A stretch of 64,000 nucleotides of DNA from Rosenbergiella collisarenosi (GTDB taxonomy: Bacteria > Pseudomonadota > Gammaproteobacteria > Enterobacterales > Enterobacteriaceae), in NCBI RefSeq assembly GCF_018494085.1, contig NZ_JABBFP010000009.1, forward strand, positions 1 through 64,000. Direction: 5' to 3'. The notes beneath the pieces are model-generated. The model did not search any database. It had not been told where the DNA came from and saw only the letters and a program-made list of their open reading frames with translations. This document shows, piece after piece, positions 12,038-23,409 of this stretch (its first letter is position 1; every line of letters starts with the position of its first letter). Both the position numbers and the translations under genes were made by a program.

Positions 12038-13060
12038 ATGGATCAGACAAGCCCTGAGAACCTGAATAATTATCACGACAACGCCTCTGGTTTTACACCC
12101 ATTCGTTGTTTGAGAAATGCTCATATTCAGACTCTATTACCTAGAATCCTACGCCGTATGGTTCGGATCAAACCTGTTTGGCAACGCCTTGAGCTTCCTG
12201 ACGGGGACTTTGTCGATCTTGCGTGGAGCGAAGATCCGATGCTTGCAAAGCATAAACCCCGCGCGGTCATCTTTCATGGGTTAGAAGGCAGTGTCAAAAG
12301 TCCTTATGCTCATGGCCTGTTAGCCTCTTTCCAACGTGAAGGTTGGTTAAGTGTCGTCATGCACTACCGGGGGTGCAGCGGTGAACCTAATCGCTTAACG
12401 CAAAGTTATCATTCTGCGGATATTGAAGACGCGAGTTACTTCCTTCGCTGGATGCGAGATAAACTGGGGCCAGGTTGGACCTCTGCCACAGGATTTTCTC
12501 TAGGTGGAAACATGCTTGCCTGTTTAATGGGTAGCCAAGGTGACGAATGTTTGCTCGATGCAGGGGTCATCGTTTCAGCTCCCTTAATGCTCGAACCTTG
12601 TAGCGTAAAAATCGAAGATGGCTTTTCACGTTTCTATCAGCATTACTTATTAACCCGGTTGAAAAAAAGTTTGCGCCGTAAACTCAAAGCTCATCCTCAT
12701 CTTTTTTCAATCGCGCCGGGCGAACTAAAGAAAATAAAAAAACTGCGTGAGTTTGACGATAAAATCACGTCACGTATCTATCATTTTTCTGATGCGCTTG
12801 ATTACTATCGCCAAGCTAGCGGTATGCCTTGGCTAGCGAGTATTACTAAGCCTCTACTCATCATCCATGCGGCAGACGATCCATTTATGACTGACGATGT
12901 GATACCTCAGCCGGAACAGTTGTCACCAACGATCGACTATCAGCTAAGCGAATATGGTGGTCACGTTGGTTTCGTTACAGGTAGCTTCTTTAAGCCAGTA
13001 ATGTGGCTTGAACGCCGTATTCCGGATTGGCTTACCACACAATTGGAAGCAAAACCATGA
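12038..13060 (+). CDS. yheT: Alpha/beta-fold hydrolase YheT
   Basis: YheT is a putative esterase of the AB-hydrolase-4 (YheT/ABHD1) family, 340 residues as in E. coli. The nucleophile elbow GFSLGGN is near residue 151, and the VIFHGLEGS oxyanion region is upstream. The acidic residue is probably in HAADDPF, and the catalytic His is probably in GGHVGFV near the C-terminus. The natural substrate is unknown. Its TGA overlaps the yheU ATG (ATGA), so the two are translationally coupled. Confidence 0.93.
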   Translation: MDQTSPENLNNYHDNASGFTPIRCLRNAHIQTLLPRILRRMVRIKPVWQRLELPDGDFVDLAWSEDPMLAKHKPRAVIFHGLEGSVKSPYAHGLLASFQREGWLSVVMHYRGCSGEPNRLTQSYHSADIEDASYFLRWMRDKLGPGWTSATGFSLGGNMLACLMGSQGDECLLDAGVIVSAPLMLEPCSVKIEDGFSRFYQHYLLTRLKKSLRRKLKAHPHLFSIAPGELKKIKKLREFDDKITSRIYHFSDALDYYRQASGMPWLASITKPLLIIHAADDPFMTDDVIPQPEQLSPTIDYQLSEYGGHVGFVTGSFFKPVMWLERRIPDWLTTQLEAKP

Positions 13061-13272
13061 TCATACCTTGGCAAGAACTCCCGACAGAAACGCTACAGAA
13101 TTTAATTGAGTCATTTGTCTTGCAGGAAGGAACCGATTATGGCGAGCAAGAGCGTACCCTCGACGAAAAAGTTGCTGATGTAACCCAGCAACTTCACCGC
13201 GGTGACGTGGTGATCGTGTGGTCTGAACTACATGAATCCGTAAGCTTACGCGTTGCTCGTGAGGTACGTTAA
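13057..13272 (+). CDS. yheU: YheU family protein
   Basis: This is a small conserved enterobacterial protein of unknown function (UPF0270). The chosen start gives 71 residues beginning [19 protein letters not shown], matching the E. coli protein of 72. An in-frame upstream ATG at 13027 inside yheT is rejected as the start because family members begin at MxIPW. It sits in the yheT-yheU-prkB run with a 4-bp overlap with yheT. Confidence 0.92.
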   Translation: MIIPWQELPTETLQNLIESFVLQEGTDYGEQERTLDEKVADVTQQLHRGDVVIVWSELHESVSLRVAREVR

Positions 13273-13322
13273 TCGCGGATCTACTCGTCTTACGTCGACC
13301 GCCATCCGCCGAGGAGCCTTAG

Positions 13323-14210
13323 ATGTCAGCTAAATATCCTATTATCGCCGTGACGGGTTCAAGTGGTGCGGGTACCACGACAACCAGCCTAGCATTCCGT
13401 AAGATTTTCAAGCAGCTAGGTATTCGTGCTGCTGAAATTGAGGGGGATAGTTATCATCGCTATACCCGCCCGGAAATGGATGTCGCGATCCGTAAAGCGC
13501 GAGATTTGGGTAAACACATTAGCTATTTCGGCCCGGACGCCAACGACTTTGCCCTCTTAGCTCAGACCTTCAAGCAGTACTCCGACTCCGGAACAGGCCG
13601 CTCTCGTAAATATCTCCATACTTACGACGAAGCGGTACCTTGGAAACAGGTACCCGGCACTTTCACGCCGTGGCAGCCGCTTCCGGCTAATACCGATGTC
13701 TTGTTTTATGAAGGCCTGCATGGTGCCGTTGTCACAGAAGAGAACAACGTCGCCGATCTTGTCGACTTATTGGTTGGCGTGGTACCGATCGTAAATCTTG
13801 AGTGGATACAAAAGCTCGTGCGGGATATGCAAGAACGCAGCCACTCACGCGAAGCGGTAATGGACTCGGTGATCCGCTCGATGGAGGACTATGTTAACTA
13901 TATTACTCCTCAGTTCTCACGGACGCATATCAATTTCCAGCGTGTCCCGATGGTCGATACTTCTAACCCCTTTGCCGCCCATGCGATTCCCTCCATGGAC
14001 GAAAGCCTTGTCGTCATTCACCTCCGAGGAGTCGAAGAGATTAACTACCCTTATCTCCTTGCGATGATTCAAGGGTCGTTCATCTCCGCCATGAACACGT
14101 TGGTGATCCCCGGTGGCAAAATGGGTCTAGCTATGGAGCTAATCTTAACCCCCGTTATCAGAAAGCTGGCTGAAAAGCGACAATCTACGCTCTCAGCCAC
14201 TGACGACTAA
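13323..14210 (+). CDS. prkB: Phosphoribulokinase-like P-loop protein PrkB
   Basis: PrkB is a P-loop kinase of the phosphoribulokinase/uridine kinase family, 295 residues. The Walker A motif is the PrkB variant TGSSGAGTTTTS at residues 11-22. Acidic and substrate-binding blocks follow (EIEGDSYHRYTRPEMD, FYEGLHGAV). No Calvin cycle is expected in Enterobacterales, so the physiological substrate is unknown. The start follows a GAGGAG site. Its last four bases overlap the 3' end of the convergent yhfA. Confidence 0.92.
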   Translation: MSAKYPIIAVTGSSGAGTTTTSLAFRKIFKQLGIRAAEIEGDSYHRYTRPEMDVAIRKARDLGKHISYFGPDANDFALLAQTFKQYSDSGTGRSRKYLHTYDEAVPWKQVPGTFTPWQPLPANTDVLFYEGLHGAVVTEENNVADLVDLLVGVVPIVNLEWIQKLVRDMQERSHSREAVMDSVIRSMEDYVNYITPQFSRTHINFQRVPMVDTSNPFAAHAIPSMDESLVVIHLRGVEEINYPYLLAMIQGSFISAMNTLVIPGGKMGLAMELILTPVIRKLAEKRQSTLSATDD

Positions 14211-14611
14211 GCCGCAAGGACCTCATGGCTGTGGGTAATTTCTACGGCGTTGCCTAGCATCAAGGCGACTGAGCAATATTTTTCTGCCGACAGAGTAACG
14301 GCGCGTTCAACCGCTTTCTCGGTTAACGCCCTACCAGTTACGATGAAATGTAGGTTGATATGAGTAAAAAGGCGTGGAGCCTCCTCTCGCCGTGTGGAGG
14401 TCAATCTCACTTCACAGCCGGTAATCTCATATCGACCTTTTTCTAATATCGATACGACGTCTATCGCACTGCAAGTACCTGCCGACATGAGCACCATCTC
14501 CATTGGACTTGGTCCAGTCTCTCCACGATTACCGTCCATCACGACTTGGTGGCCTGATGCAGATTCTGCAACAAAGCGTAACCCATTAGTCCACGTTACC
14601 TTGGCTTCCAT
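14207..14611 (-). CDS. yhfA: OsmC-like protein YhfA
   Basis: YhfA is a small OsmC/Ohr-fold protein of 134 residues. Family members are usually thiol-dependent peroxidases, and YhfA's role is unproven. Two candidate thiols are seen in GTCSAIDVVSIL and EKYCSVALML, placed as in the OsmC fold. It is divergent from crp and shares a 285-bp intergenic region with it. In E. coli the corresponding region holds divergent, CRP-controlled promoters. Confidence 0.93.
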   Translation of the reverse strand: MEAKVTWTNGLRFVAESASGHQVVMDGNRGETGPSPMEMVLMSAGTCSAIDVVSILEKGRYEITGCEVRLTSTRREEAPRLFTHINLHFIVTGRALTEKAVERAVTLSAEKYCSVALMLGNAVEITHSHEVLAA

Positions 14612-14698
14612 CTACTTGACTCCCCTTTAAGAATTTATTAGCTAAGATACTCTTACGAGTATTAATTCGTAAACCACCCATTTGGATTCATACAACAC

Positions 14699-14727
14699 GA
14701 GACAGTGACGCTAACCTGTGCTAAAAA
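14699..14727 (+). promoter_or_regulatory. Probable crp promoter region
   Basis: GAGACA followed by TGTGCTAAAAACAG aligns with the E. coli crp P1 core (GAGACA ... TATGCTAAAACAG). The implied start would be about 167 nt before the ATG, the same leader length as in E. coli. A strong CRP palindrome was not found in the rest of the 14612-14896 gap. A short CCTGG/CCAGG hairpin lies in the leader near 14854-14869. Confidence 0.45.
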
Positions 14728-14896
14728 CAGTGGATGGATTATTTTTCGTTAATCCCAAGATAAAATACCTCGAAACACGCTAAGGTAAGTTTATCGCCTA
14801 ATAAAAAAAGAAATGGCACTTGATGCTTTCATAGAGTCGTAACAGCGGCTCACCCTGGTTTTCTCCAGGTTCGATTACAATAGAGGATAGAAGCGA

Positions 14897-15529
14897 ATGG
14901 TTCTCGGTAAACCACAAACAGACCCTACATTAGAATGGTTCCTCTCCCATTGCCATATTCATAAGTATCCGTCAAAAAGTACCTTAATCCATCAAGGTGA
15001 AAAAGCGGAAACGCTTTACTACATCGTCAAAGGTTCTGTCGCGGTACTGATTAAAGATGAAGAAGGCAAAGAGATGATCCTCTCTTACCTCAATCAAGGT
15101 GATTTTATTGGAGAGCTTGGCTTGTTCGAAGAAGGACAAGAGCGAAGCGCTTGGGTTAGAGCGAAATCAGCCTGTGAAGTCGCTGAGATCTCTTACAAGA
15201 AGTTCCGTCAACTGATTCAAGTTAACCCAGAAATCCTTATCCGCCTTTCTGCTCAAATGGCCCGACGCTTACAAGTTACGTCAGAAAAGGTTGGAAACCT
15301 CGCGTTTTTGGACGTGACGGGACGCATTGCACAGACTCTGCTTCACCTCGCCCATCAACCTGATGCCATGACGCATCCGGATGGGATGCAAATTAAAATC
15401 ACACGCCAAGAAATTGGGCAAATCGTGGGATGTTCGCGTGAAACGGTAGGACGTATTCTTAAGATGCTAGAAGACCAAAACCTTATTTCCGCACACGGTA
15501 AAACGATTGTTGTGTATGGCACTCGCTAA
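14897..15529 (+). CDS. crp: cAMP receptor protein (catabolite activator)
   Basis: CRP is the cAMP-dependent global transcription regulator. The 210-residue product has the usual length. The cAMP-binding pocket is intact (IGELGLF with E73, then R83 and S84, numbered with Met1). The helix-turn-helix recognition residues R181, E182 and R186 are present in [12 protein letters not shown] specificity should therefore be the E. coli type (TGTGA-N6-TCACA). This supports the CRP sites read upstream of glpD and gntK in this window. Confidence 0.99.
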   Translation: MVLGKPQTDPTLEWFLSHCHIHKYPSKSTLIHQGEKAETLYYIVKGSVAVLIKDEEGKEMILSYLNQGDFIGELGLFEEGQERSAWVRAKSACEVAEISYKKFRQLIQVNPEILIRLSAQMARRLQVTSEKVGNLAFLDVTGRIAQTLLHLAHQPDAMTHPDGMQIKITRQEIGQIVGCSRETVGRILKMLEDQNLISAHGKTIVVYGTR

Positions 15530-15538
15530 GTAACGTTT

Positions 15539-15562
15539 AAGGCAAGGAAAACACCTTGCCTT
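15539..15562 (+). terminator. Hairpin downstream of crp
   Basis: AAGGCAAGG and CCTTGCCTT form a 9-bp stem with an AAAACA loop, starting 9 nt after the crp stop codon. The following GACCCTTAT is a weak T tract. Confidence 0.55.
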
Positions 15563-15601
15563 GACCCTTATCCTAAATTTTCCTATTAAACTGCAGCGCT
15601 G

Positions 15602-17689
15602 ATGCTACGTCGACTTATCTACCACCCTGAAGTGAATTATGCTTTTCGCCAAACCCTAGTGCTATGTTTACCCATAACACTTGGTTGGTTGCTCGGTGAT
15701 CTGCACTCCGGTCTACTTTTTTCTTTGGTACCTTCTTGTTGTAACCTTGCCGGGCTGGATACGCCTCATAAACGCTTTTTTAAACGTCTCGTTGTCGGTG
15801 GCTTACTTTTTGCCTGTAGTAGTTTTTTGCTCCTCTGGTGTCTGCAAAAGCAGTACCCGCTGCCCCTTTTTCTGTTCGCTTTACCGCTTATCATTGGCGT
15901 CACTGGTGAGATTAGCCCGCTACATGGCCGCCTATTGCCCGCCTCTCTCGTTGCTGCTGTGCTCTCTATTAGCTTGGCGGGCCGAATGCCATTATGGGGG
16001 CCGCCTTTACTCTATCTAGGTGGTACCGTTTGGTACGGTGTTTTTAACTGGGCGTGGTTTAAGTTTTCGCAGGCACAACAGCTACGTGAGACGCTAAGCT
16101 TATTATTTCGAGAGCTAGGTAACTACTGTGAGCATAAATACCAACGTATTTTCAGTACAGCGGACTCTCCAGAAAGTTTACAAGACCTACTCAAACGCCA
16201 GCAAAAAGTCATCGACCTGATTACTCAGTGCTATCAGCAGTTGCATATGCTGCCCGCTGCCCGGAATCGTAATGACCGATTTTTAATCCGTTATTTCTTA
16301 ATGGCCCAAGATATTCAAGAACATATTACGGTGAGTTTGAATCAACCTGATGAGATAAAAAGGCTTTGTCACGACAGCTTGGCCGAGGATATTTTAAACT
16401 GGAATGCCAATACCGTTGCGACCCAGCTCCATCGTCTTGCCGACGATATTTTATATCACCAGTTCGTGAAGCCTTTTTCCATGAGCAAACAAATAACGGC
16501 TCTTGAAAAGCTCGCTCATCAGTTTCCTCATAATCCTGTTCCACAATTTTGTTTCTATCACTTCACTCGTATTGCTCGGGTTCTACAAAACGAAAAACCG
16601 CTATATCAGCGCGATCTCATGCGTGATCGCCAGCGCCGATTACCTTTACTACCCGCCTTGAAAAGCTATTTATCATTCAAGTCTACGGCTTTACGCTCGG
16701 CGGCCCGGTTTTCCATCATGTTAATGTGTGGTGGCGTAGTGGGTATGGCTCTTAATATGCCTAAACCTTATTGGATATTAATGACCATCGTTTTTGTCAG
16801 CCAGAGTAACTACAGCGCGACGCGCGTGCGTATCCAACACCGGGCATTAGGCACCTTTGCAGGGCTGATCATTGCGGCAGTAACACTAAATCTGCATGTG
16901 CCTGAATCGTGGATACTCATTATTATGCTGCTGATTACCTTTTTCAGTAATCTCTTCAATCGGCAGTATTATGGCTGGGCAACGATTGGCTTCACGGTTA
17001 CCGCGGTTTACTCATTACAACTGCTTTCGCTTAATGGCCATCAATTCCTGCTTCCTCGCCTACTCGATACGCTACTCGGCTGCTTAATTGCCTTTGGTGG
17101 TACGCTCTGGCTTTGGCCCCAATGGCAAAGTGCACTATTGCGCGATAATACCCTGGATGTGCTCAATGCTTATCAACAAGCATTAAAAGTCTTGCTCGGC
17201 TCAGAACAGAAAGATGAAGTCTTTGAAGCTGCCCGCGTAAATGCTAACCAAAAGCATAATGCGCTATTCAATGCGCTTAACCAAGCGATGCAAGAACCAG
17301 GATTTGATGATGAGTATTTAGAGGAGATGCATCTCTGGGTAAGCCATAGCCAATATATCGTGGAACATATTAACGAACTGACAGCGCTCGCGCGTGAACA
17401 CACGATGCTGACGCCGACGCTGGCGGAACGTTATTTGCAGGCCTGTGAGATAGCGTTGCAGCAATGCCAACAACGGCTATTGTATGCCACGGATCAAGAG
17501 CAGTACCATTCTGCTCATGTCATGGACGAAGCCGCTAACTTTGATAAAGGCCCCAGTACCATCGTCGAGCGGCATATCGAGAGGATCCTCGTCCATCTGA
17601 AATCGATGAGAACGATCTCTGCGATTATCTGGACGCAGCGTCCCAAGCATGGGGCTTGGTTTACTCGAGCTCGCAAAAGCCCTGAGTAA
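15602..17689 (+). CDS. yhfK: FUSC-family inner membrane protein YhfK
   Basis: YhfK is an inner-membrane protein of the FUSC (fusaric acid resistance/YccS) family, 695 residues against 696 in E. coli. Two membrane bundles, at about residues 15-150 and 365-510, each precede a cytoplasmic helical region. It is presumed to be a small-molecule efflux component, and its substrate is unknown. It follows crp by about 70 bp. Its stop codon lies inside the hairpin that also ends the convergent argD. Confidence 0.92.
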   Translation: MLRRLIYHPEVNYAFRQTLVLCLPITLGWLLGDLHSGLLFSLVPSCCNLAGLDTPHKRFFKRLVVGGLLFACSSFLLLWCLQKQYPLPLFLFALPLIIGVTGEISPLHGRLLPASLVAAVLSISLAGRMPLWGPPLLYLGGTVWYGVFNWAWFKFSQAQQLRETLSLLFRELGNYCEHKYQRIFSTADSPESLQDLLKRQQKVIDLITQCYQQLHMLPAARNRNDRFLIRYFLMAQDIQEHITVSLNQPDEIKRLCHDSLAEDILNWNANTVATQLHRLADDILYHQFVKPFSMSKQITALEKLAHQFPHNPVPQFCFYHFTRIARVLQNEKPLYQRDLMRDRQRRLPLLPALKSYLSFKSTALRSAARFSIMLMCGGVVGMALNMPKPYWILMTIVFVSQSNYSATRVRIQHRALGTFAGLIIAAVTLNLHVPESWILIIMLLITFFSNLFNRQYYGWATIGFTVTAVYSLQLLSLNGHQFLLPRLLDTLLGCLIAFGGTLWLWPQWQSALLRDNTLDVLNAYQQALKVLLGSEQKDEVFEAARVNANQKHNALFNALNQAMQEPGFDDEYLEEMHLWVSHSQYIVEHINELTALAREHTMLTPTLAERYLQACEIALQQCQQRLLYATDQEQYHSAHVMDEAANFDKGPSTIVERHIERILVHLKSMRTISAIIWTQRPKHGAWFTRARKSPE

Positions 17690-17704
17690 TGATTTACTCA
17701 GGGC
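17679..17704 (-). terminator. Terminator between yhfK and argD
   Basis: GCCCTGAGTAA and TTACTCAGGGC form a perfect 11-bp stem with a 4-nt loop. On the minus strand it is followed by TTTT, so it fits as the argD terminator. It overlaps the yhfK stop codon. Confidence 0.7.
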
Positions 17705-17710
17705 GTACGC

Positions 17711-18937
<1,227 letters not shown>

Positions 18938-18954
18938 TTAGCAATTGTTAGATA

Positions 18955-18993
18955 TTAGAATAAATATACATTTATATTGCATATAAAATCAAA
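18955..18993. promoter_or_regulatory. Double ARG box (ArgR operator) of argD
   Basis: Two 18-bp ARG boxes at 18955-18972 and 18976-18993 are separated by 3 bp, the arrangement bound by an ArgR hexamer. Each matches 12 of the 14 core positions of the TGAATWWWWATTCA consensus. They begin 26 bp upstream of the argD start codon and end at the pabA stop codon. Confidence 0.8.
18963..18992 (-). promoter_or_regulatory. Candidate argD sigma70 promoter within the ARG boxes
   Basis: TTGATT (18987-18992) and TATATT (18963-18968) on the minus strand are 18 bp apart. Both hexamers are covered by the ARG boxes, so ArgR binding would occlude RNA polymerase. Confidence 0.55.
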
Positions 18994-19575
18994 TCATCCT
19001 CGACCTAAGACAAAATTGTTCAATAAGTTGAGTCCTTGCTCACTGAGAATACTTTCTGGATGGAACTGGACACTCTGGATTGCAAGGTGCCGATGACGAA
19101 GACCCATTATCGTGGGTAAATCATCGCCTTCATCAACCCAAGCCGTTATTTCAAGCTCACGAGGTAGTGACGCCGCTTCCACAATCAAGGAGTGGTAACG
19201 GGTGACTGTGAGAGGGCTAGGAAGGTCGGTAAAAATCCCTTTATTGTTGTGCCGAATTGCCGAGGTTTTACCGTGCATGACGTGCTGTGCGCGGATCACT
19301 TTACCACCAAATGCTTGAGCAATAGCCTGGTGCCCAAGGCAGACACCCAAAATAGGGAGTTTTCCAGCAAAATAGTCAATTGCGTTTAGAGAAATCCCCG
19401 CCTCGTTTGGCGTACAAGGGCCAGGTGAAATAACCAGATGGCTTGGATCCAAAGCCTCAATCTCAGAGAGGGTTATCGCATCATTACGAACAACCCGGAC
19501 CTCTACTCCACACTGGCAAAAGTATTGATAGAGGTTCCAAGTGAACGAGTCGTAGTTATCGATGATTAAGAGCAT
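18994..19575 (-). CDS. pabA: Aminodeoxychorismate synthase glutaminase subunit
   Basis: PabA is the glutamine amidotransferase subunit that supplies ammonia to PabB for 4-amino-4-deoxychorismate, the precursor of p-aminobenzoate and folate. The chosen start ([19 protein letters not shown]) gives 193 residues. An in-frame upstream ATG would add 21 non-conserved residues and is rejected. The nucleophile is Cys79 in LGVCLGH, and the His/Glu pair lies in VQFHPESI near the C-terminus. In E. coli fic and yhfG separate pabA from ppiA, but here only about 80 bp remain between them. Confidence 0.96.
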   Translation of the reverse strand: MLLIIDNYDSFTWNLYQYFCQCGVEVRVVRNDAITLSEIEALDPSHLVISPGPCTPNEAGISLNAIDYFAGKLPILGVCLGHQAIAQAFGGKVIRAQHVMHGKTSAIRHNNKGIFTDLPSPLTVTRYHSLIVEAASLPRELEITAWVDEGDDLPTIMGLRHRHLAIQSVQFHPESILSEQGLNLLNNFVLGRG

Positions 19576-19657
19576 AGGTATTTCACCAGGCAAAGAAAGG
19601 TAGAACCATGATAGAGGATGGATCCAAGCACACCACAAAGTATGCTTGGAAAATCGA

Positions 19658-20221
19658 TTAAGGTAAGACCTTTACTGATAGAAGGGTAACTGGCTTGACC
19701 GGAACGTTTTGGTAAGGCCCACTATTCGTCGTCTCGACGTGAGAGATTTTCTCTGCTACATCAAGACCTTTAGTCACTTTACCAAACACCGCATAACCGA
19801 AATCTCTCTGGCCATGATCGAGGAAAGCATTGTCTGCAACATTGATAAAGAATTGGCTGGTGGCACTATCTTTATCCGCCGTTCTAGCCATTGAAATCGT
19901 ACCGCGTGTATTACGCAGACCGTTATCGGCCTCATTTTTAATTGGCGATTGAGTGGATTTCTGCTGCATATCTGCCGTGAAACCACCGCCTTGGATCATG
20001 AAACTTGGAATTACGCGATGAAATATAGTGTTGTTGTAGAAGCCACTATTTACATAGTGTAGAAAGTTTTTCACGGTAACTGGCGCTTTCTCATCGTTCA
20101 AGGTGAGTTCGATATTCCCCTCTGATGTTGTCATTAGCACATGAGTATCCGCTATCGCGCAATGTGTGGTGGCTGCTAGAGAAAGCAATGCGCAGGCAGT
20201 AGCGAGTGTTTTTCTGAACAT
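19658..20221 (-). CDS. ppiA: Periplasmic cyclophilin-type peptidyl-prolyl isomerase PpiA
   Basis: PpiA (RotA) is a periplasmic cyclophilin that isomerises prolyl bonds in exported proteins. A signal peptide is present at residues 1-24 ([20 protein letters not shown], cleavage near AIA-D). The cyclophilin core has [14 protein letters not shown] and [15 protein letters not shown], with the catalytic Arg in FHRVIPSF. The length of 187 residues is near the E. coli 190. It is divergent from tsgA across 255 bp, in which I could not assign a confident promoter. Confidence 0.96.
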   Translation of the reverse strand: MFRKTLATACALLSLAATTHCAIADTHVLMTTSEGNIELTLNDEKAPVTVKNFLHYVNSGFYNNTIFHRVIPSFMIQGGGFTADMQQKSTQSPIKNEADNGLRNTRGTISMARTADKDSATSQFFINVADNAFLDHGQRDFGYAVFGKVTKGLDVAEKISHVETTNSGPYQNVPVKPVTLLSVKVLP

Positions 20222-20476
20222 AAGTAAGTATCCTTTGAGGAAAGAGTGTAAATACTGACGCTGATTGTAAGGAGTATTTCATTATGACAGCTAGGGATTT
20301 ACTCACTTATATCTGCCTAACCGCAGCATAAAATATTGCCAATCAGTAAATTTGACTAGCGATAGCCATTAATAAGGAAATATTTTATACATTGTGAGCA
20401 TCATTATTTATAAACCGACGTGTTGGCATTACAATCGAGCGCTTCACTCTTCGGACTATTCCTTTAACGGGTATTA

Positions 20477-21655
20477 ATGATGATGCAAATAAAACGAACC
20501 GGGCTCACCTGGATAAGCTTTCTCTCTTACGCTTTAACAGGTGCGCTGGTGATCGTAACGGGAATGGTGATGGACAATATCGCTCACTATTTCAATGTCC
20601 CAGTAACCAGTATGAGCAACACTTTTACGTTTCTGAATGCAGGGATTTTAATCGCTATTTTTCTTAACGCTTGGTTAATGGAACTTGTTCCGCTGAAAAA
20701 ACAGCTTATTTTTGGCTTTATCTTGATGTTAATAGCAATAGCAGGGCTGATCCTGGGTCATTCAATTGCGATTTTCTCAGCCTGTATGTTCATACTCGGT
20801 GTTGTCAGTGGAATAACGATGTCTATCGGGACCTTCTTGATTACCCACCTCTATGAAGGTCGGCAACGCGGTGCCCGTTTACTCTTCACCGACTCTTTTT
20901 TCAGTATGGCTGGAACCCTCTTTCCAATTATTGCCGCGGCGGTACTCTCTCGTCATCTCCCATGGTATCTAGTCTACTGTGCTATCGGATTGATTTACGT
21001 CGCGATTTTTATCATTACGCTTTTCACAGAATTTCCAATACTCGCTAAAAATGCTCAGCAGCAGCATCAACCTAAAGAGAAATGGGGTCCGGGGGTCTTT
21101 TTACTCGCACTTGCCGCCCTGTGTTATATCTTAGGACAATTGGGTTTTATTGCCTGGGTACCCGACTATGCGACCAAAGTATTAGGTTTCGAGTTGGGTC
21201 GAGCCGGACAGCTGGTCGGGAATTTTTGGACCGCTTACATGGTCGGTATGTGGGTATTTAGCGTCGTACTGCGTTTTATTGATTCTCAAAAACTGTTGGT
21301 TTTACTCACAGCGTTAGCCTCATTACTGATGTTTTGGTTCAACCACGCGCAAGATCCTAATATGCTCCACCTGATTATCGCGGCATTAGGCTTCTTCTCC
21401 AGCGCGATTTACACCACGATCATCACGCTAGGTTCACAACAAACGAGAGTCGCGTCGCCTAAGCTCGTTAATTTTATTCTGACCTGTGGCACCATCGGAA
21501 CCATGTTAACGTTCGTGGTCACCGCCCCGATTGTCAGCCACGATGGACCACACGCTGCCCTACTAACTTCTAACAGCCTCTATCTCACCGTATTTATCTG
21601 TTGTTTACTATTGGGATTCGTCACTAAGCATCGCGTTAATCAAGTTAAGCATTAA
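20477..21655 (+). CDS. tsgA: Major facilitator TsgA
   Basis: TsgA is a 12-segment inner-membrane major facilitator superfamily protein, 392 residues, with near-identity to E. coli TsgA in the first membrane helices ([20 protein letters not shown]). Its substrate is unknown. Salmonella TsgA was found in selenite/tellurite-related screens. Three consecutive ATG codons open the frame, and the first is used here. In E. coli nirBDC-cysG follows tsgA. Here a terminator and trpS follow directly, so the nitrite reductase and siroheme block is missing from this site. Confidence 0.94.
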   Translation: MMMQIKRTGLTWISFLSYALTGALVIVTGMVMDNIAHYFNVPVTSMSNTFTFLNAGILIAIFLNAWLMELVPLKKQLIFGFILMLIAIAGLILGHSIAIFSACMFILGVVSGITMSIGTFLITHLYEGRQRGARLLFTDSFFSMAGTLFPIIAAAVLSRHLPWYLVYCAIGLIYVAIFIITLFTEFPILAKNAQQQHQPKEKWGPGVFLLALAALCYILGQLGFIAWVPDYATKVLGFELGRAGQLVGNFWTAYMVGMWVFSVVLRFIDSQKLLVLLTALASLLMFWFNHAQDPNMLHLIIAALGFFSSAIYTTIITLGSQQTRVASPKLVNFILTCGTIGTMLTFVVTAPIVSHDGPHAALLTSNSLYLTVFICCLLLGFVTKHRVNQVKH

Positions 21656-21658
21656 AAA

Positions 21659-21687
21659 AAAACGGTAGAGGATCTCTCTACCGTTTT
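21659..21687. terminator. Bidirectional terminator between tsgA and trpS
   Basis: AAAACGGTAGAG and CTCTACCGTTTT form a 12-bp stem with loop GATCT. A-rich sequence precedes it and TTTTCTT follows, so it suits both convergent genes. Confidence 0.85.
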
Positions 21688-21708
21688 CTTATCAAGCGCT
21701 GGTGTTGA

Positions 21709-22713
21709 TCAAGGACGAGCGACAAACCCTATTGCTTCATAGACCTTATCCAGAGTTTGTTTGGCCTGCAAACTCGCCTTCTGTGCACCCTCTTTCATAA
21801 TTTTATTCAGTAACGCTTCGTCATTACGGAAATGGTGATAGCGTGCCTGTAACTCCGTCAACATACCGGATACCGCTTCAGCGACTGCACCTTTGAGATG
21901 CCCATACATCTGGCCTTCAAATGAACGTTCGAGTTCAGCGATCGACTGCCCAGTTACTCCTGATAGGATATCCAACAGGTTAGAGACCCCAGGCTTATTT
22001 TTTACATCGTAGCGAACAACCGGTGGCTCATCAGAATCCGTCACCGCACGTTTTATCTTTTTAACTACCGCTTTCGGCTCTTCAAGTAATCCAATAACGT
22101 TATTACGGTTATCGTCCGACTTAGACATTTTCTTCGTAGGTTCGAGCAGCGACATTACTCGAGCGCCAGACTTAGGAATAAAAGGTTCCGGTACCTTAAA
22201 AATATCACCGTAAATAGCGTTGAATCGCTGTGCAATATCCCGACTTAACTCTAGATGCTGCTTTTGGTCTTCACCCACCGGGACTTGCTGTGTTTGGTAC
22301 AGCAGGATATCCGCAGCCATCAATACTGGATAATCAAAGAGACCAGCATTAATATTTTCTGCGTAACGTGATGATTTGTCTTTGAACTGCGTCATACGAC
22401 TCAGCTCGCCGAAGTAGGTGTAACAGTTTAGTACCCATGATAATTGAGCATGCTCTGGAACATGGGATTGTACAAATATTGTTGATTTCTCAGGATCGAT
22501 ACCACATGCAAGATAAAGCGCCAATGTATCAAGAGTCGCTTTACGCAATGCCTGTGCATCTTGACGCACAGTAATGGCGTGTTGATCGACGATACAGTAA
22601 ATACAATGGAAATCATCCTGCATCTGTACCCATTGACGCAGCGCCCCCATGTAGTTACCGATTGAGAGTTCTCCGGATGGCTGCGCACCGCTAAAGACGA
22701 TTGGTCTTGTCAT
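21709..22713 (-). CDS. trpS: Tryptophanyl-tRNA synthetase
   Basis: TrpS is the class-I aminoacyl-tRNA synthetase charging tRNA(Trp). The 334-residue product has the HIGH-equivalent in [12 protein letters not shown] (residues 13-24) and the KMSKS loop in KKMSKSDDN near residue 195. It is the last gene of the aroK-aroB-damX-dam-rpe-gph-trpS superoperon, 18 bp after gph. Length and motifs are normal. Confidence 0.98.
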   Translation of the reverse strand: MTRPIVFSGAQPSGELSIGNYMGALRQWVQMQDDFHCIYCIVDQHAITVRQDAQALRKATLDTLALYLACGIDPEKSTIFVQSHVPEHAQLSWVLNCYTYFGELSRMTQFKDKSSRYAENINAGLFDYPVLMAADILLYQTQQVPVGEDQKQHLELSRDIAQRFNAIYGDIFKVPEPFIPKSGARVMSLLEPTKKMSKSDDNRNNVIGLLEEPKAVVKKIKRAVTDSDEPPVVRYDVKNKPGVSNLLDILSGVTGQSIAELERSFEGQMYGHLKGAVAEAVSGMLTELQARYHHFRNDEALLNKIMKEGAQKASLQAKQTLDKVYEAIGFVARP

Positions 22714-22731
22714 TATTTCTTATCCTGGATA

Positions 22732-23409
22732 TTACTTCCCAATAAGGGAGAGAAGATGATCAAATTGATGAATAACGTGGTCGGGTTGGCTATCTTCAAT
22801 CGGTTCACCATAATTGTAGCCGTATGATAACCCGACCGACTTCACACCCGCTGCGTGAGCCGCTTGAATATCGTTACGCGAATCGCCGACAAACAGGAGC
22901 TCGTCACGGAGTAGGCCAAATTGCCCGAGAACCATAAAAATAGCGGCTGGATGCGGTTTTTTAACCGGAACGTCGTCACCACCAATGATTAAACCGAAGT
23001 AATGATCGATATGTAAGCTTTCTAATAGCGGACGAACGAAAGGCGTTGGTTTATTGGTGACAATCGCCAAAGGGATCCCTTCAGCATGGAGTGCTTCTAG
23101 AACGTCTGTCACATGACTGAATAGCTGACTCCCTTCCTCTGCTGTGTGGAGATAGTGGTGGTCAAAACAGCTGCGGCCTTGGGCAAGCTGCGTTTCGTCT
23201 GGAGTCTCTCCAAGCGCCCAGGTCAGTGCTCGACTAACCATAACGTCTGCTCCATTGCCAATCCAACGCACAACATTCTCAACACCGGCCGCAGGTAGTT
23301 GTAAATCTGCAAGCATGAGGTCGATTGCACTGGCTAAGCCTGGTGCGCTATCGATTAGCGTTCCATCCAAATCAAAGGCTATCCCGCGAATATTAGTGAA
23401 AGGAGCCAT
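22732..23409 (-). CDS. gph: Phosphoglycolate phosphatase
   Basis: Gph is a HAD-superfamily phosphatase that removes 2-phosphoglycolate, a by-product of repair of DNA 3' ends. HAD motifs are seen: FDLDGTLID (motif I), VTNKPT (II), KKPHP (III) and GDSRND (IV). The start MAPFTNIRG, giving 225 residues, was chosen over an in-frame codon further into rpe because the family begins just before the FDLDGT strand. It overlaps rpe by 17 bp. It is shorter than the 252-residue E. coli protein because of a deletion in the cap domain near residues 60-70. Confidence 0.95.
   Translation of the reverse strand: MAPFTNIRGIAFDLDGTLIDSAPGLASAIDLMLADLQLPAAGVENVVRWIGNGADVMVSRALTWALGETPDETQLAQGRSCFDHHYLHTAEEGSQLFSHVTDVLEALHAEGIPLAIVTNKPTPFVRPLLESLHIDHYFGLIIGGDDVPVKKPHPAAIFMVLGQFGLLRDELLFVGDSRNDIQAAHAAGVKSVGLSYGYNYGEPIEDSQPDHVIHQFDHLLSLIGK

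Noticed and set aside
19576-19638. N-terminal extension of PabA by 21 residues
   Set aside because: The family starts directly at the [10 protein letters not shown] strand, and the extension is not conserved.
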